Numbered from the stretch's first letter, positions 42,911 through 52,040 are shown. The stretch is DNA of 64,000 nucleotides from Burkholderia pyrrocinia (GCF_003330765.1 NZ_CP024903.1:1116001-1180000); one strand, 5' to 3'. The notes: a model not told the origin generated them from the letters alone. Numbers and translations: made by a program.

Positions 42911-43482
42911 GCGAAAGTCTCCTTTTCACGCGCGATGCGGCTGCGCGGAATGCATGTGCGGTCAGTGGGTGCGGGAAATTATAAGGTCGATCGCGGGGAG
43001 ATGACGATTGGATCGGACGCAATGACGCGCGATGCGGACGGATTCCGGTCGTTCCGGTGCTGTCGATCAGTGGTGCGCGTGCGGTGAAAACCGGGCAGGT
43101 GTACCGTTCCGGGCCGGCACGCTCGCGAATGGGGGCGGTTTCGTCCCGCCGTTCAGCGCGGCCAGTTCCGCCGCGACACGACCGCAAAACTGATCGCGAT
43201 CGAACCCGTCACGGCGCGTGGCGGCGTGTCTTCTATCGCATCGCCGAACCGAAAGCGGCGGCTGCGTCCGTCGGTGCGTTCGGCGCGACGCTTCGGTGCG
43301 CGCGCATCGGCCGCAGCGGTGCGTTCGTTCGCGACCGCGACATCGCACGATGTGTCGGCCACGCATTCGGCCGCATGATCAAGAGACATGACAGTAAATT
43401 CCGGGAAGGGCATGTCCGTATTGAACGCCATCGCATTCGATCGGTAAAATGAATATTTCGATCATTACGATTCCTTTAAAGA
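42911..43482. other. divergent intergenic region, pbpG / lysR
   Basis: 572 bases between outward-reading genes. A 92-codon minus-strand frame (43153-43431) begins with protein-like sequence but degenerates into Arg-rich text and has no ribosome-binding site. A second frame on the same strand looks protein-like in its last third. This could be a decayed gene, but I cannot name a family. AT-rich bases just before 43483 are likely the lysR promoter. Confidence 0.35.
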
Positions 43483-44358
43483 ATGGAACTGAAACTGCTG
43501 CGAACGTTCCTGACGGTCACCGAGCTGTGCCATTTCAGCCGTGCGGCCGATGCGCTGCACATGAGCCAGCCGGCACTGAGCAAGCAGATCGGCGCGCTCG
43601 AGGCGAGCCTCGGCGGCAAGTTGTTCGAGCGCGGGCGGCACGGCGCGGAGCTGACGCCGTTCGGCGAACGCTTCCTGCCCGATGCGCAGGCGCTCGTGCG
43701 CGATGCGGACGAGATCCTCGCGCGGGCACGGGAGGCGACCAGCGGGCAGCGCGGGCATCTGCGGCTCGGCATCTGCCTGTCCGTGCTGACGCTCGTGCCG
43801 AAGCTCGTCGCAGAATTTCGTCGCCTCAATCCGGGCATCGCCGTCACACTGAGCGACCTGTCGTCGTCCGAACAGACACGCCGGCTGCGCGCGGGCAAGC
43901 TCGACGCCGGTTTCCTGCGCCTGCCGTCCGACGACGGGCTGTCGTCGTTCAAGGTAATCGACGAAGGGCTCGCGCTCGCGGTGCCGCCGCACCTCGGCTT
44001 CAAGCGCGTGCCGGCCGACCTCGACGTGCTCAACGAGATCGGCTTCATCGCGCTGCAGCGTGCACGCGGTCCGGGGCTTGCCGCGCAGATCGACCGGTGG
44101 TGCGTCGAGCGCCGCTTCGTGCCGCACGTGACGCAGCAGGCGGAGGATGTGCAGTCGGTGCTGACGTCGGTCGCGGCCGGCGTCGGCGTCGCGTTCATCC
44201 CGTCGCGCGCGCAGTACCTGCTGCGCGACGCGACGGTGCTGCCGCTCGACGGCAAGGACGCGAAGTGGCGCGTGGGGCTTGCATGGCTGTCGGGGCGCGA
44301 CGATCCCGTCACGACGCATTTCGTGTCGTTCATGCGCGCCGCGATCAAGGGCGCGTGA
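43483..44358 (+). CDS. LysR-family regulator, CatM/BenM-like group
   Basis: A 291-residue LysR regulator. It begins MELKLLRTFLTVTELCHFSR then AADALHMSQPALSKQIGALE, the pattern of the CatR/CatM/CynR-like group that often responds to aromatic acids. The effector domain has the usual GHLRLGICLS strand and VTSVAAGVGVAFIPS-type motif (here LTSVAAGVGVAFIPS). No divergent catabolic gene is present, so the target is unknown. A short winged-helix gene follows after 67 bases. Confidence 0.87.
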   Translation: MELKLLRTFLTVTELCHFSRAADALHMSQPALSKQIGALEASLGGKLFERGRHGAELTPFGERFLPDAQALVRDADEILARAREATSGQRGHLRLGICLSVLTLVPKLVAEFRRLNPGIAVTLSDLSSSEQTRRLRAGKLDAGFLRLPSDDGLSSFKVIDEGLALAVPPHLGFKRVPADLDVLNEIGFIALQRARGPGLAAQIDRWCVERRFVPHVTQQAEDVQSVLTSVAAGVGVAFIPSRAQYLLRDATVLPLDGKDAKWRVGLAWLSGRDDPVTTHFVSFMRAAIKGA

Positions 44359-44425
44359 CGGGGCGTATAGTGTCCGCGATTGCATCCTGAATGCCGGTCC
44401 AGCGCCGGCTCACGAACCCGAACCG

Positions 44426-44707
44426 ATGACCTCAGAATCCGACGAATCGCCGCTCGATCCCGCACTCGTTGCGACGCTCGCGACGCTGAACGAGGCCGCG
44501 AACGATCCGGCCGGCAAGACATGGTCGCTGCCGAAGATCGCGAAGCGCACGCAACTGCCGATGAGCACGCTGCGCCGTGTGCTGACGCAGCTCGACGCCG
44601 CGGGCCTGAGCGCGACGACGCTGAACGAGGACGGCACCGGCAGCGCCGCGCTGACCGAAGAAGGGCGCTCGGTGTGCGCGCAACTATTTGGCGCGAACGA
44701 CGCCTGA
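44426..44707 (+). CDS. small winged-helix DNA-binding protein
   Basis: A 93-residue protein predicted as a single winged helix: helices LVATLATLNEAAND and SLPKIAKRTQLPMSTLRRVL with recognition helix MSTLRRVLTQLDAAGL, then a wing (SATTLNEDGTGSAALTEEGR). It lacks any ligand domain, resembling minimal MarR/ArsR-like proteins. It lies 67 bases after the LysR gene on the same strand and faces a convergent outer-membrane protein gene across a terminator. Confidence 0.75.
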   Translation: MTSESDESPLDPALVATLATLNEAANDPAGKTWSLPKIAKRTQLPMSTLRRVLTQLDAAGLSATTLNEDGTGSAALTEEGRSVCAQLFGANDA

Positions 44708-44713
44708 TGAATG

Positions 44714-44740
44714 AAAAAACGGGCCGCTGATGCGGCCCGT
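44714..44740 (-). terminator. rho-independent terminator
   Basis: ACGGGCCGC, a 4-base loop and GCGGCCCGT. Read on the minus strand the stem is followed by TTTTTTCAT, a canonical U-tract. It ends the minus-strand gene at 44781-45524, and possibly the mgtA transcript. For the plus strand the T-run is missing. Confidence 0.85.
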
Positions 44741-44780
44741 CGTGCGGCGGCTCGACGCGTGCGCCACGCCATGCCGTGTA

Positions 44781-45524
44781 TTACCAGCGCGCGGTCACGC
44801 CGCCCATCAGCGAATGACGGTAGGTCTGGTCGTTCAGCCCGTGTCGGTAGCCGACGTCGAGATCGAGCCAGGGCTTCGGCGAATAGATCGCGCCCGCGAG
44901 TACGAACGCCGGGTTCGCGCCGGCGGTGCTTTCCGGGTTGCGCGACATGCCGACGTCGACCACGAGCTGCAGCCGATCGGTCGCCTTGTAGATCGCCGCA
45001 CCCGACACGGCCCAGATCGACGTCAGATCGCCCTGGCGGTTCGGCTGATAGGCGAGGCCCGCATTCGCGAGAAATGAAAACCGCGCGACATCGACCTGCG
45101 CGAGCAGTGTCGAGCCGGTGCCGACGCGGCCCGTGCCGAGCCCGCGACGGTCGTTGCCGGTCGGCATCGTCACCTGCGGTTTCAGCGCGAGCGACAGCGG
45201 CCCGCGTTCGACGAATCGCCATTTCATGCCGATCTCGACATCGCCGATGCCCGCGCCGTTCTCGTCGGTCCGCGTTTGCAGATGCGTGTAAGGCGCGTTC
45301 ACGTAGAGGTCGACGTGTTCGCCGAATCCGCGCGTGAGCGTCGCGTTCCACAACTGGTGGCGGCCGTTTTCGTCCTGTTTCGAGGTTTCCTCGGCATTGA
45401 GCTCGAATTGCCAGTTCGCGTTGCCCTGCGTGCCCGTATCGTCGCTGACGAGCGGATGGGCCGGATAAGCGTCGAGCGGCGCGAGGAGTGCGCTCGCGGC
45501 TGCGAGCGGAAGGATTCTTTTCAT
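44781..45524 (-). CDS. outer-membrane beta-barrel transporter-like protein (COG4313 type)
   Basis: A 247-residue exported protein with signal peptide MKRILPLAAASALLAPLDAY-PA. Its mature part of alternating hydrophobic strands resembles the meta-pathway/phenol-degradation outer-membrane family (TGTQGNANWQFELNAEETSK, LPTGNDRRGLGTG-like VTMPTGNDRRGLGTGRVGTG, and a C-terminal aromatic residue GGVTARW typical of barrels). AAGGGT lies 6 bases before ATG 45524. It follows mgtA on the same strand after 76 bases that contain a strong hairpin, so it may be partly co-transcribed. Substrate unknown. Confidence 0.75.
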   Translation of the reverse strand: MKRILPLAAASALLAPLDAYPAHPLVSDDTGTQGNANWQFELNAEETSKQDENGRHQLWNATLTRGFGEHVDLYVNAPYTHLQTRTDENGAGIGDVEIGMKWRFVERGPLSLALKPQVTMPTGNDRRGLGTGRVGTGSTLLAQVDVARFSFLANAGLAYQPNRQGDLTSIWAVSGAAIYKATDRLQLVVDVGMSRNPESTAGANPAFVLAGAIYSPKPWLDLDVGYRHGLNDQTYRHSLMGGVTARW

Positions 45525-45552
45525 CACATTACCCTTAGAGCATCTTGAGCGA

Positions 45553-45579
45553 CCGGCCCGCGCGCGTTGCGCGGGCCGG
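45553..45579 (-). terminator. intercistronic GC-rich hairpin after mgtA
   Basis: CCGGCCCGCGC, a 5-base loop and GCGCGGGCCGG form a perfect 11-bp stem between mgtA and the downstream barrel gene. There is no U-tract on the minus strand, so it may cap and stabilise the mgtA mRNA 3' end or cause partial termination. Confidence 0.5.
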
Positions 45580-45600
45580 CACGCCGTCATTCGAACGAAA

Positions 45601-48363
45601 TCAGAACCACTGCTTGTAGCGGCGCACATAGATCGTCTTGACGATCTGCGCGAGCAGGATGTAGCCGACCATCGTCGCGGCGAGCCACAGCCAGTAGGTG
45701 CCCGGCAGGTGCATGAAGCCGATCGCGTCCGCGAACGGCGAGAACGGCAGCCAGCAGCCGATCGCGATCGCGGTGAACGTCGACAGCAGCACCGGCAGCG
45801 CGGCCGTGCTCTGCAGGAACGGGATCTTCTGCGTGCGCAGCAGGTGCACGACGAGCGTCTGCGACACGAGGCTCTCGATGAACCAGCCCGAGTTCATCAC
45901 GATCTGGCCGCCCGATCCGCCTTGCAGGTGATACATCGCACCCGCGCCGAACACGGTCCACATCAGGATGTACGTCGTGATGTCGAACACCGACGACGTC
46001 GGCCCGATCCACAGCATGAAGCGGCTGATGTTGCCGGCTTCCCACTTGCGCGGCTTCTTCAGGAACTCGGGATCCATCTTGTCCCAAGGCAGCAGCATCT
46101 GCGACGTGTCGTAGATCAGGTTCAGCACGAGCAGCTGCGTCGCGAGCATCGGCTCCCACGGCAGGAACGCGCTGGCGACGAGCACCGAGAACACGTTGCC
46201 GAAGTTCGAGCTCGCAGTCATGTTCAGATACTTCAGGATGTTGCCGAACGTCTCGCGGCCCTTGATCACGCCTTCCTCGAGCACCATCAGGCTCTTTTCG
46301 AGCAGGATGATGTCGGCGGTTTCCTTCGCGATGTCGGCGCCGCTGTCGACCGAGATGCCGACGTCGGCATCGCGCAGCGCGGGCGCATCGTTGATGCCGT
46401 CGCCGAGGAAGCCGACCGTGTGGCCGTTCGCCTGCAGCGCCTTGACGATGCGCGCCTTCTGCAGCGGCGTGAGCTTTGCGAACACGGTCGTGCGTTCGAC
46501 GACCTGCGCGAGCGTCGCGTCGTCGAGCGCTTCGATTTCCGCGCCGAGGATCGGCTTGCCGGGTTCGAGGCCGACCTGGCGGCACACCTTCATCGTAACG
46601 GTCGGGTTGTCGCCCGTCAGCACCTTCACCGCGACGCCGTTTTCGCGCAGCGCGGCGAGTGCCGGCGCGGCCGATTCCTTCGGCGGATCGAGGAAGGTCA
46701 GGAAGCCGCGCACGACGAGGTCGTGTTCGTCGGCGGTGCGGTACTGCGCGCGCTCCTCGCCGCGCGGGATCGTCCGCGTCGCGAGCACGAGCACGCGGAA
46801 GCCGTCCTCGTTGTACGCGTTGGCCTGTTCGAGCAGCCGCTTGCGGGCGACGAAGTCGAGCGGGCGAATGCCGTCTTCATCCTGCACGTGGGTCGATACT
46901 GCCAGCATTTCCTCGACCGCGCCCTTGCAGATCAGCTGGTGAGTGCCGTGCGTATCCTCGACGACGACCGACAGGCGGCGCCGCACGAAGTCGAACGGCA
47001 GCTCGTCGATCTTCTTGTAGCCCCGCGGCTTCACGCGTTCGCCGATCTCGTCGGCGCGCGCGACGACCGCGATGTCGATCAGGTTCTTCTGGCCGCTCTG
47101 GTGGAAGCTGTTCAGCCAGCCGAGCCGCAGGATCTCCTCGTTCTTGTAGCCGGACAGGTCGAGGTGGTGTTCGAGGATGATCTTGTCCTGCGTGAGCGTG
47201 CCGGTTTTGTCGGTGCACAGCACATCCATCGCGCCGAAGTTCTGCACCGAGTTCAGCCGCTTGACGACGACCTTGCGGCGCGCCATTGCGATCGCGCCGC
47301 GCGCGAGGTTCGCGCTGACGATCATCGGCAGCATCTCGGGCGTCAGGCCGACGGCCACCGCGAGTGCGAACGTGAGCGCGCTCAGCCAGTCGCCCTTGGT
47401 CAGGCCGTTGATCATGAACACGATCGGCACCATCACGAACATGAACTTGATCAGCAGCCAGCTCACGCTGGCGACGCCGCGGTCGAAGCTCGTCTCGATG
47501 CGCTTGTGGCTCACGACGTTGCGCGCGAGCGAACCGAAGTACGTGTCTTCGCCGGTCGCGACGACGACGGCCGTCGCCGTGCCGCTGACGACGTTGGTGC
47601 CCATGAAGCAGACGTTCTCGAGATCGAGGAGCGACGCCGATGCATCGTTCGCCGCGCCGGCCGCGGGCGTGCCGGCGGATTTGCCGGACACCGCGCCGAG
47701 CGTGTCGTACTTCTCGACGGGCAGCGCCTCGCCGGTCAGCACGGCCTGGCTGATGAACAGGTCGCGCGACGCGAGCAGGCGCACGTCCGCCGGGATCATG
47801 TCGCCGGCCGACAGGTGCACGATGTCGCCGGTCACGACTTCGCGCATCGGCACCTCGCGGCGCGCCGGCTCGGAAGTGTCGGTCACCGCGCGCTGCACGG
47901 TGGCCGTCGTGCGGACCATCGCCTTGAGCTTCTCGGCCGCGCGCAGCGAACGGAACTCCTGCACGAAGCGCAGCAGCGCGCTGATCGTGACCATCGTCAG
48001 CAGGATCGTCATGCCGACATAGTCGCGATCGTCGGGTGCCGAGAAGTAGACGTCGGTGAAGAAGCTGATGGTGGCCAGCACCAGCAGCACGTAGACGAAC
48101 GGGTTGTGGAACGAGTGCAGCAACTGGCGGGCCCAGTGCGGCGGCTTGTCGTGCGCGATTTCGTTCGGGCCGTAGCGCTGCAGGCGGTCGGCGGCCTGAT
48201 CGTAGGTGAGGCCGCGCGTGCTGGTGCGCAGCGACTTCAGCGTGTCTTCGAGCGGGCGGGCCGCTTCCTGAGCGGCGCGCATGATGCGCGGGTCGTTCTG
48301 CTGGCCGGCGCCGGCCTTGATGAAGCCGCGCTGTTTCTTTTGCGATGTGTTGCGTCGTGTCAT
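45601..48363 (-). CDS. mgtA: Mg2+-importing P-type ATPase MgtA
   Basis: A 920-residue P3B-type ATPase that imports Mg2+ across the inner membrane. It has cation-ATPase N-terminal region (GPNEIAHDKPPHWARQLL), actuator TGE motif (VLTGEALPVEK), phosphorylation site Asp385 in CTDKTGTLTQ, nucleotide-binding KGAVEEML, hinge VLTGDNPTVTMKVCRQVGLE and GDGINDAPALRDADVGI. About ten membrane helices include the Mg-transporter block KYLNMTASSNFGNVFSVLVAS. The start is ATG 48363 with AGGAG 6 bases upstream. A longer frame to 48381 lacks a site. The leader holds a proline-rich short ORF (48411-48569) and a stem-loop (48391-48436), suggesting Mg2+- or proline-dependent control as for Salmonella mgtA. Confidence 0.93.
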   Translation of the reverse strand: MTRRNTSQKKQRGFIKAGAGQQNDPRIMRAAQEAARPLEDTLKSLRTSTRGLTYDQAADRLQRYGPNEIAHDKPPHWARQLLHSFHNPFVYVLLVLATISFFTDVYFSAPDDRDYVGMTILLTMVTISALLRFVQEFRSLRAAEKLKAMVRTTATVQRAVTDTSEPARREVPMREVVTGDIVHLSAGDMIPADVRLLASRDLFISQAVLTGEALPVEKYDTLGAVSGKSAGTPAAGAANDASASLLDLENVCFMGTNVVSGTATAVVVATGEDTYFGSLARNVVSHKRIETSFDRGVASVSWLLIKFMFVMVPIVFMINGLTKGDWLSALTFALAVAVGLTPEMLPMIVSANLARGAIAMARRKVVVKRLNSVQNFGAMDVLCTDKTGTLTQDKIILEHHLDLSGYKNEEILRLGWLNSFHQSGQKNLIDIAVVARADEIGERVKPRGYKKIDELPFDFVRRRLSVVVEDTHGTHQLICKGAVEEMLAVSTHVQDEDGIRPLDFVARKRLLEQANAYNEDGFRVLVLATRTIPRGEERAQYRTADEHDLVVRGFLTFLDPPKESAAPALAALRENGVAVKVLTGDNPTVTMKVCRQVGLEPGKPILGAEIEALDDATLAQVVERTTVFAKLTPLQKARIVKALQANGHTVGFLGDGINDAPALRDADVGISVDSGADIAKETADIILLEKSLMVLEEGVIKGRETFGNILKYLNMTASSNFGNVFSVLVASAFLPWEPMLATQLLVLNLIYDTSQMLLPWDKMDPEFLKKPRKWEAGNISRFMLWIGPTSSVFDITTYILMWTVFGAGAMYHLQGGSGGQIVMNSGWFIESLVSQTLVVHLLRTQKIPFLQSTAALPVLLSTFTAIAIGCWLPFSPFADAIGFMHLPGTYWLWLAATMVGYILLAQIVKTIYVRRYKQWF

Positions 48364-48390
48364 GAGTCGCTCCTTGCGCACGAGGCGGCG

Positions 48391-48436
48391 GGCGGGGAGC
48401 GGCCGTGACGTTATCGACGCACGAACGCTCCCCGCC
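48391..48436 (-). promoter_or_regulatory. mgtA leader stem-loop
   Basis: Perfect 11-base arms, GGCGGGGAGCG and CGCTCCCCGCC (mRNA order), enclose a 24-base loop. The 5' arm (48426-48436) lies inside the last codons of the leader ORF, the loop contains its TAA stop, and the 3' arm (48391-48401) lies about 16 bases upstream of the mgtA Shine-Dalgarno. A ribosome finishing the short ORF would cover the 5' arm and prevent pairing, so stem formation could report on leader translation. Confidence 0.65.
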
Positions 48437-48569
48437 GCGTCGCGTCAGGCGCGATCGGATGTGGATCGGTGAAGGGGGGAACGCTCGCCGGCGCGCGGGG
48501 TGCGGTCGGACTGTCGATGCGCAGCGACGCACCGGCGAGCGGTAATCGACTACTGTCGTCTGAGTTCAT
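48411..48569 (-). CDS. proline-rich leader peptide ORF upstream of mgtA
   Basis: A 52-codon ORF on the mgtA strand, starting at ATG 48569 with AGGAG 5-6 bases upstream and ending at TAA 48411-48413, 47 bases before mgtA. It carries nine prolines, clustered in PTAPRAPASVPPF and TDPHPIAPDATRR. The second cluster resembles the acidic/proline pattern of Salmonella MgtL (EPDPTPLPRRR), whose slow translation at low Mg2+ raises mgtA expression. Similarity is of composition and position, not of full sequence. Its 3' end forms one arm of the stem at 48391-48436. No other function is apparent. I know of no description of this ORF. Confidence 0.65.
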   Translation of the reverse strand: MNSDDSSRLPLAGASLRIDSPTAPRAPASVPPFTDPHPIAPDATRRGAFVRR

Positions 48570-49015
48570 CTGCACTCCTGTCGGTTGCGGACAATCGGCA
48601 CGGGCGATCGGCAGCCGCGCACGCACGAAGGCGCGCGGCCGGATGGCACGCGAATGGAAAATGCACGCGGCTGGCGCTGCGCGCAACACGAACGCACGCG
48701 CGCGACGGCGCGTCGCGTGCATTCGACAACATCGAAAATTCGGCGGGGAATCTGGCCAGTCAGGCCGGAAGGACGCCGCATCCTGCTTCCCGGGATGCGG
48801 CAGAAGACGAGGCTCTGCGCGTTTTCCTCAGGCAGCAGTCAAGTTGGTCAAGCACCAACTACAACTCGCATCGGTGTTCACAGAACACTCCATGTAATTA
48901 GACGGGAGCGATGGTAATGGCTCGCTGTGCGAAGCGTCAACCCTTTTGTCAGGCGTTATTTTGAGAAACGTAAGCGGGTCGATGCGCGCTCGCCGGATCG
49001 CCGGATTGCCCGCAA
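48570..49015. other. region upstream of the mgtA leader
   Basis: About 450 bases without a convincing gene. The several overlapping plus-strand frames are compositionally biased and lack ribosome-binding sites. The segment should contain the mgtA promoter on the minus strand. An AT-richer patch at about 48860-48960 is the likeliest location, but I cannot identify -35/-10 or PhoP-box elements with confidence. Confidence 0.4.
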
Positions 49016-49056
49016 CGAAACGGCCGCGCGCACGCCATGTCGGCATGCGCGCGGCC
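49016..49056 (-). terminator. strong hairpin terminator of the subtilase gene
   Basis: CGGCCGCGCGCA (49021-49032) pairs perfectly with TGCGCGCGGCCG (49045-49056), with further GCC/GGC pairing inside the loop. On the minus strand it is followed by TTTCGTT. It begins 20 bases after the stop of the subtilase gene at 49077. Confidence 0.8.
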
Positions 49057-49076
49057 GCGTCGAAGCAGGGGGCAAG

Positions 49077-50723
49077 TTAATGGTTGGCTGTCGCGACGGC
49101 GGCCCCTGCATCGAGGATGCCCGAGCCCGCCGGCATCGCGGTGCACGACGTGCCGGCCGCCAGCTTCGCCGCGCGCGTGCCGCCTTGCAGCTTCTGCTGG
49201 ATCTGCGCGGGCGTGAGGTTGCCGTTCACCGCCAGCATCAGCGCGGCGACACCCGTCACCTGCGGCGTCGCGAGGCTGGTGCCGCTCGCGAGGCCGTAGG
49301 TGTCCGAGCCCGGCGTCGTCGTGCCGGTGTTCGACGTCGACAGGATGTTGACGCCCGGCGCGCTCAGCGCGACATCGGCGCCGAAGTTGCTGAACGATGC
49401 GCGGCGGCCCGTTGCGTCGGTTGCGCCGACGCTGATCACGCCGCGGCAGTTCGCGGGCTGGTCGAGCCCGGTCGACAGGCCGTCGTTGCCGGCGGCGACG
49501 ACCACGGTCACGCCCTTCGCGGTCACGTCGTCGATCGCCTGCTGGAACGTCGTGCTGCACGCGCCGATGCCGCCGAGGCTCAGGTTGATGACCTTCGCGG
49601 GTGTCGGGTTCGTCGGTGCGCCGCTCACGGAGATGCCGGCCGCCCAGCGCATCGCGTCGGCGATGTCGCTCGTCACGCCGCCGCACTTGCCGAGCACGCG
49701 CACCGGCAGGATCCGGCCGAGCCACGACACGCCGGCGATGCCGGCGCCGTTGTTGGCGGTCGCGCCGATCACGCCCATCACGCGCGTGCCGTGCCAGCTG
49801 CTGTCGCTCGGTTCGCTCGCGCAGTGATAGTACGGGCCGCTTGCGTTGTCGAGGTCCTGCTGCGTGACCCAGTCGCCCGGATCGGTTGCGTCAGGGCCGC
49901 GCGACAGCCCGTTGTTGCTGGTATTGACGTTGGTGATGAAGCTGTAGCCGGGCAGCAGGTTGCCGACGATGTCGCCATGCGGCCGATAGCCGGTGTCGAG
50001 CACGGCCGTGACGACGGCCGGCGAACCCTTGGTCGTGTTCCAGGCGGGCGGCAGGTCGATGCCGGCGGTCGGGTCGGACAGGTACCACTGCTGGTTGTAG
50101 AGCGGGTCACTCGGCGTGTCGCGGATCGTCATCGGGTGATCCGGTTCCGCGTAGTCGACGTCGGCATCGGCCGCGAAGGCCTGCGCGAGGGCGGTCGCGT
50201 CGGTGGCCGCGATGCGCTGGCCGAGCGACAGCACGGCCGCGCCGTTCGAGATCGTCCGCTCGACCTGCACGGTCAGCGGCGTTTGCGCGACCGTGCTCGC
50301 ATACGCGCGCGCGCTGCCGGTCACCGGCGCCGTCCAGCGCGTCATCGAGCGCTGGATCACCGCGTCGAGCCGCGTCCCGTTGTCGATGGACGCCATCGCA
50401 CGCGCGGCCGTCAGCGTCTTCAGCTTGACGATCAGGTGATCGACCGGCGGCTCGACCGGCGCGCTCTGCGCGACCATCTGCACGGCGGCCTGTTGCGTCG
50501 CGCATGCGTTGCTGCCGGTCGTGGCGGGCGGGGTCGTGGGAGGCGTCGGGGCGGGTGCGGGCGTCGGAGCCGGTGCCGCGGTGGATGAAGACGGGGTGCT
50601 GCCGTCGCCGCCTCCGCCGCCGCAGCCGGCGAGGGGCAGGAGGGCGGCGGCGGACAGCATGCCGGCGAGCATGCGCGCATGAGCGGAGCGCGCCAGCGCG
50701 AAATTGAAACGTTTGGCTCTCAT
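49077..50723 (-). CDS. S8 family serine protease (MprA-like subtilase)
   Basis: A 548-residue secreted subtilisin. The N-terminal signal ends in lipobox LAGC (Cys34), followed by a Gly run and a Pro/Thr/Ala-rich linker. An inhibitor-I9-like propeptide spans about residues 90-200. The catalytic triad is Asp243 (AVLDTGYRPHGD), His311 (SSWHGTRVMG) and Ser483 (GTSLATPQVTG), with the oxyanion Asn in AAGNDG. It degrades proteins outside the cell. The B. pseudomallei subtilase MprA has the same architecture. The gene is monocistronic, with a strong hairpin downstream and a divergent binding-protein gene upstream. Lipidation versus full secretion is undecided. Confidence 0.9.
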   Translation of the reverse strand: MRAKRFNFALARSAHARMLAGMLSAAALLPLAGCGGGGGDGSTPSSSTAAPAPTPAPAPTPPTTPPATTGSNACATQQAAVQMVAQSAPVEPPVDHLIVKLKTLTAARAMASIDNGTRLDAVIQRSMTRWTAPVTGSARAYASTVAQTPLTVQVERTISNGAAVLSLGQRIAATDATALAQAFAADADVDYAEPDHPMTIRDTPSDPLYNQQWYLSDPTAGIDLPPAWNTTKGSPAVVTAVLDTGYRPHGDIVGNLLPGYSFITNVNTSNNGLSRGPDATDPGDWVTQQDLDNASGPYYHCASEPSDSSWHGTRVMGVIGATANNGAGIAGVSWLGRILPVRVLGKCGGVTSDIADAMRWAAGISVSGAPTNPTPAKVINLSLGGIGACSTTFQQAIDDVTAKGVTVVVAAGNDGLSTGLDQPANCRGVISVGATDATGRRASFSNFGADVALSAPGVNILSTSNTGTTTPGSDTYGLASGTSLATPQVTGVAALMLAVNGNLTPAQIQQKLQGGTRAAKLAAGTSCTAMPAGSGILDAGAAVATANH

Positions 50724-51143
50724 GTTGAAACTCGATCCTCTAGATAACCGTCGTGCCGGCGGTGGCGCTGGTCCGGCTGAGCCGGACCTTGTCGTTTTTG
50801 TCTGACGGTTGCGGCGAGGTTGCTGCGACGCGCCATGCACTGGGTAACGGCCGGCGCGGCGGCTTCTTGAGTAGGTTTCGCGAGAAAAACAGGTGCGGGC
50901 GCAAACGATTACGTTGCCGCGTTGCGGCATGAACGCGCGTTTGGAACGAATGTACAGAAGGTGGGGTCGAGTCCGCGCGCGGCCGGTCGGGCGAAATGGG
51001 CGACGCGGGCCGGTTTGCGCGGCACGGAAAACGTGTCGCGCGGCCCGGCGGCGGTGGAAGGTTGTTTACGCTTTCCCTGATGCGACGCAAATTTTGTCAG
51101 GCGTACGATCGCGATTCGATCAACGTTTCATCAGGAGAAAAGC
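50724..51143. other. divergent intergenic region, subtilase / gltI-like
   Basis: 420 bases between outward-reading genes. No gene was recognised. The stretch just upstream of 51144 is relatively AT-rich (TTGTTTACG and CAAATTTTG words) and probably carries the promoter of the binding-protein gene. Confidence 0.4.
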
Positions 51144-52040
51144 ATGGATCGCCGCTTCCGTTGGCTGGCTGTCGCGCTGTCCTGTGCGCTGGCGGGCACC
51201 GCGCACGCGCAGGCCCTCACCGGTACGCTGAAGAAGATCAAGGACACGGGCATCGTGTCGCTGGGCATTCGCGAATCGTCGGTGCCGTTCTCGTATTCGG
51301 ACAATCAGCAGAAGAATATCGGCTACTCGCGGGACATCGCGTCGCGCATCATCGACCAGTTGAAGACGGAACTGAACCAGCCGAACCTCACGGTGAAGGA
51401 AATTCCGATCACGTCGCAGAACCGGATTCCGCTGTTGCAGAACGGAACGATCGATTTCGAATGCGGATCGACGACGAACACGCTCGAACGGCAGAAGCAG
51501 GCCGCGTTCTCGAACAGCATCTTTCTGTACGGCATCCGCTTCAGCACGCGCAAGGATTCGGGCGTGAAGGACTTCGCGGACCTGGCCGGCAAGACGGTTG
51601 CGACGACGGCCGGCACGTCGGACGAGCGCCTGCTGCGCAAGCTCAACGAAGAGAAGGCGATGAACATGACGATCATCAGCGCGAAGGATCACGCCGAAGC
51701 GTTCATGAACGTCACGACCGGGCGCGCGGTTGCGTTCGTGATGGACGAGCCGCTGCTGTATGGCGAGATCGCGAAGGACCGCAACCCGGGCGCGTACTCG
51801 GTGACGGGCACGCCGCTCGTCCACGAAAACTACGCGTGCATGATGCGCAGGGACGATCCGGCATTCAAGCATGTCGTCGACGGCGTGATCGCGAAGATGC
51901 AGACGTCGGGCGCGGCCGAGAAGCTCTACAACCAGTGGTTTACGCAACCGATTCCGCCGAAGGGCGTGAGTCTCAACTATCCGCTGTCGGCGGAGATGAA
52001 GCAGTTGTTCAGGAATCCGACGGATCAGGCGCAGTATTGA
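51144..52040 (+). CDS. glutamate/aspartate-type ABC substrate-binding protein
   Basis: A 298-residue family-3 periplasmic binding protein similar to GltI. It has a signal peptide (RWLAVALSCALAGTAHA-QA), then the family pattern LKKIKDTGIVSLGIRESSVP then FSYSDNQQKNIGYSRDIASR, TIDFECGSTTNTLERQ and LAGKTVATTAGTSDERLLRK. It binds acidic amino acids in the periplasm. No permease or ATPase genes follow, so it is an orphan receptor for a transporter encoded elsewhere. AGGAG lies 6 bases before the ATG. Confidence 0.88.
   Translation: MDRRFRWLAVALSCALAGTAHAQALTGTLKKIKDTGIVSLGIRESSVPFSYSDNQQKNIGYSRDIASRIIDQLKTELNQPNLTVKEIPITSQNRIPLLQNGTIDFECGSTTNTLERQKQAAFSNSIFLYGIRFSTRKDSGVKDFADLAGKTVATTAGTSDERLLRKLNEEKAMNMTIISAKDHAEAFMNVTTGRAVAFVMDEPLLYGEIAKDRNPGAYSVTGTPLVHENYACMMRRDDPAFKHVVDGVIAKMQTSGAAEKLYNQWFTQPIPPKGVSLNYPLSAEMKQLFRNPTDQAQY

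Noticed and set aside
43153..43431. 92-codon minus-strand gene
   Set aside because: No ribosome-binding site and no family resemblance. The second half is Arg-rich. It could be a decayed gene, but I cannot support it.
45709..48408. 899-codon plus-strand frame opposite mgtA
   Set aside because: Exact antisense of a full-length MgtA with all P-type ATPase motifs. No independent support.
48391..48569. Classical Mg2+ riboswitch (mgtA M-box or Salmonella type)
   Set aside because: I could not find the conserved helices of either class. The supportable signal is a short ORF plus a single stem.
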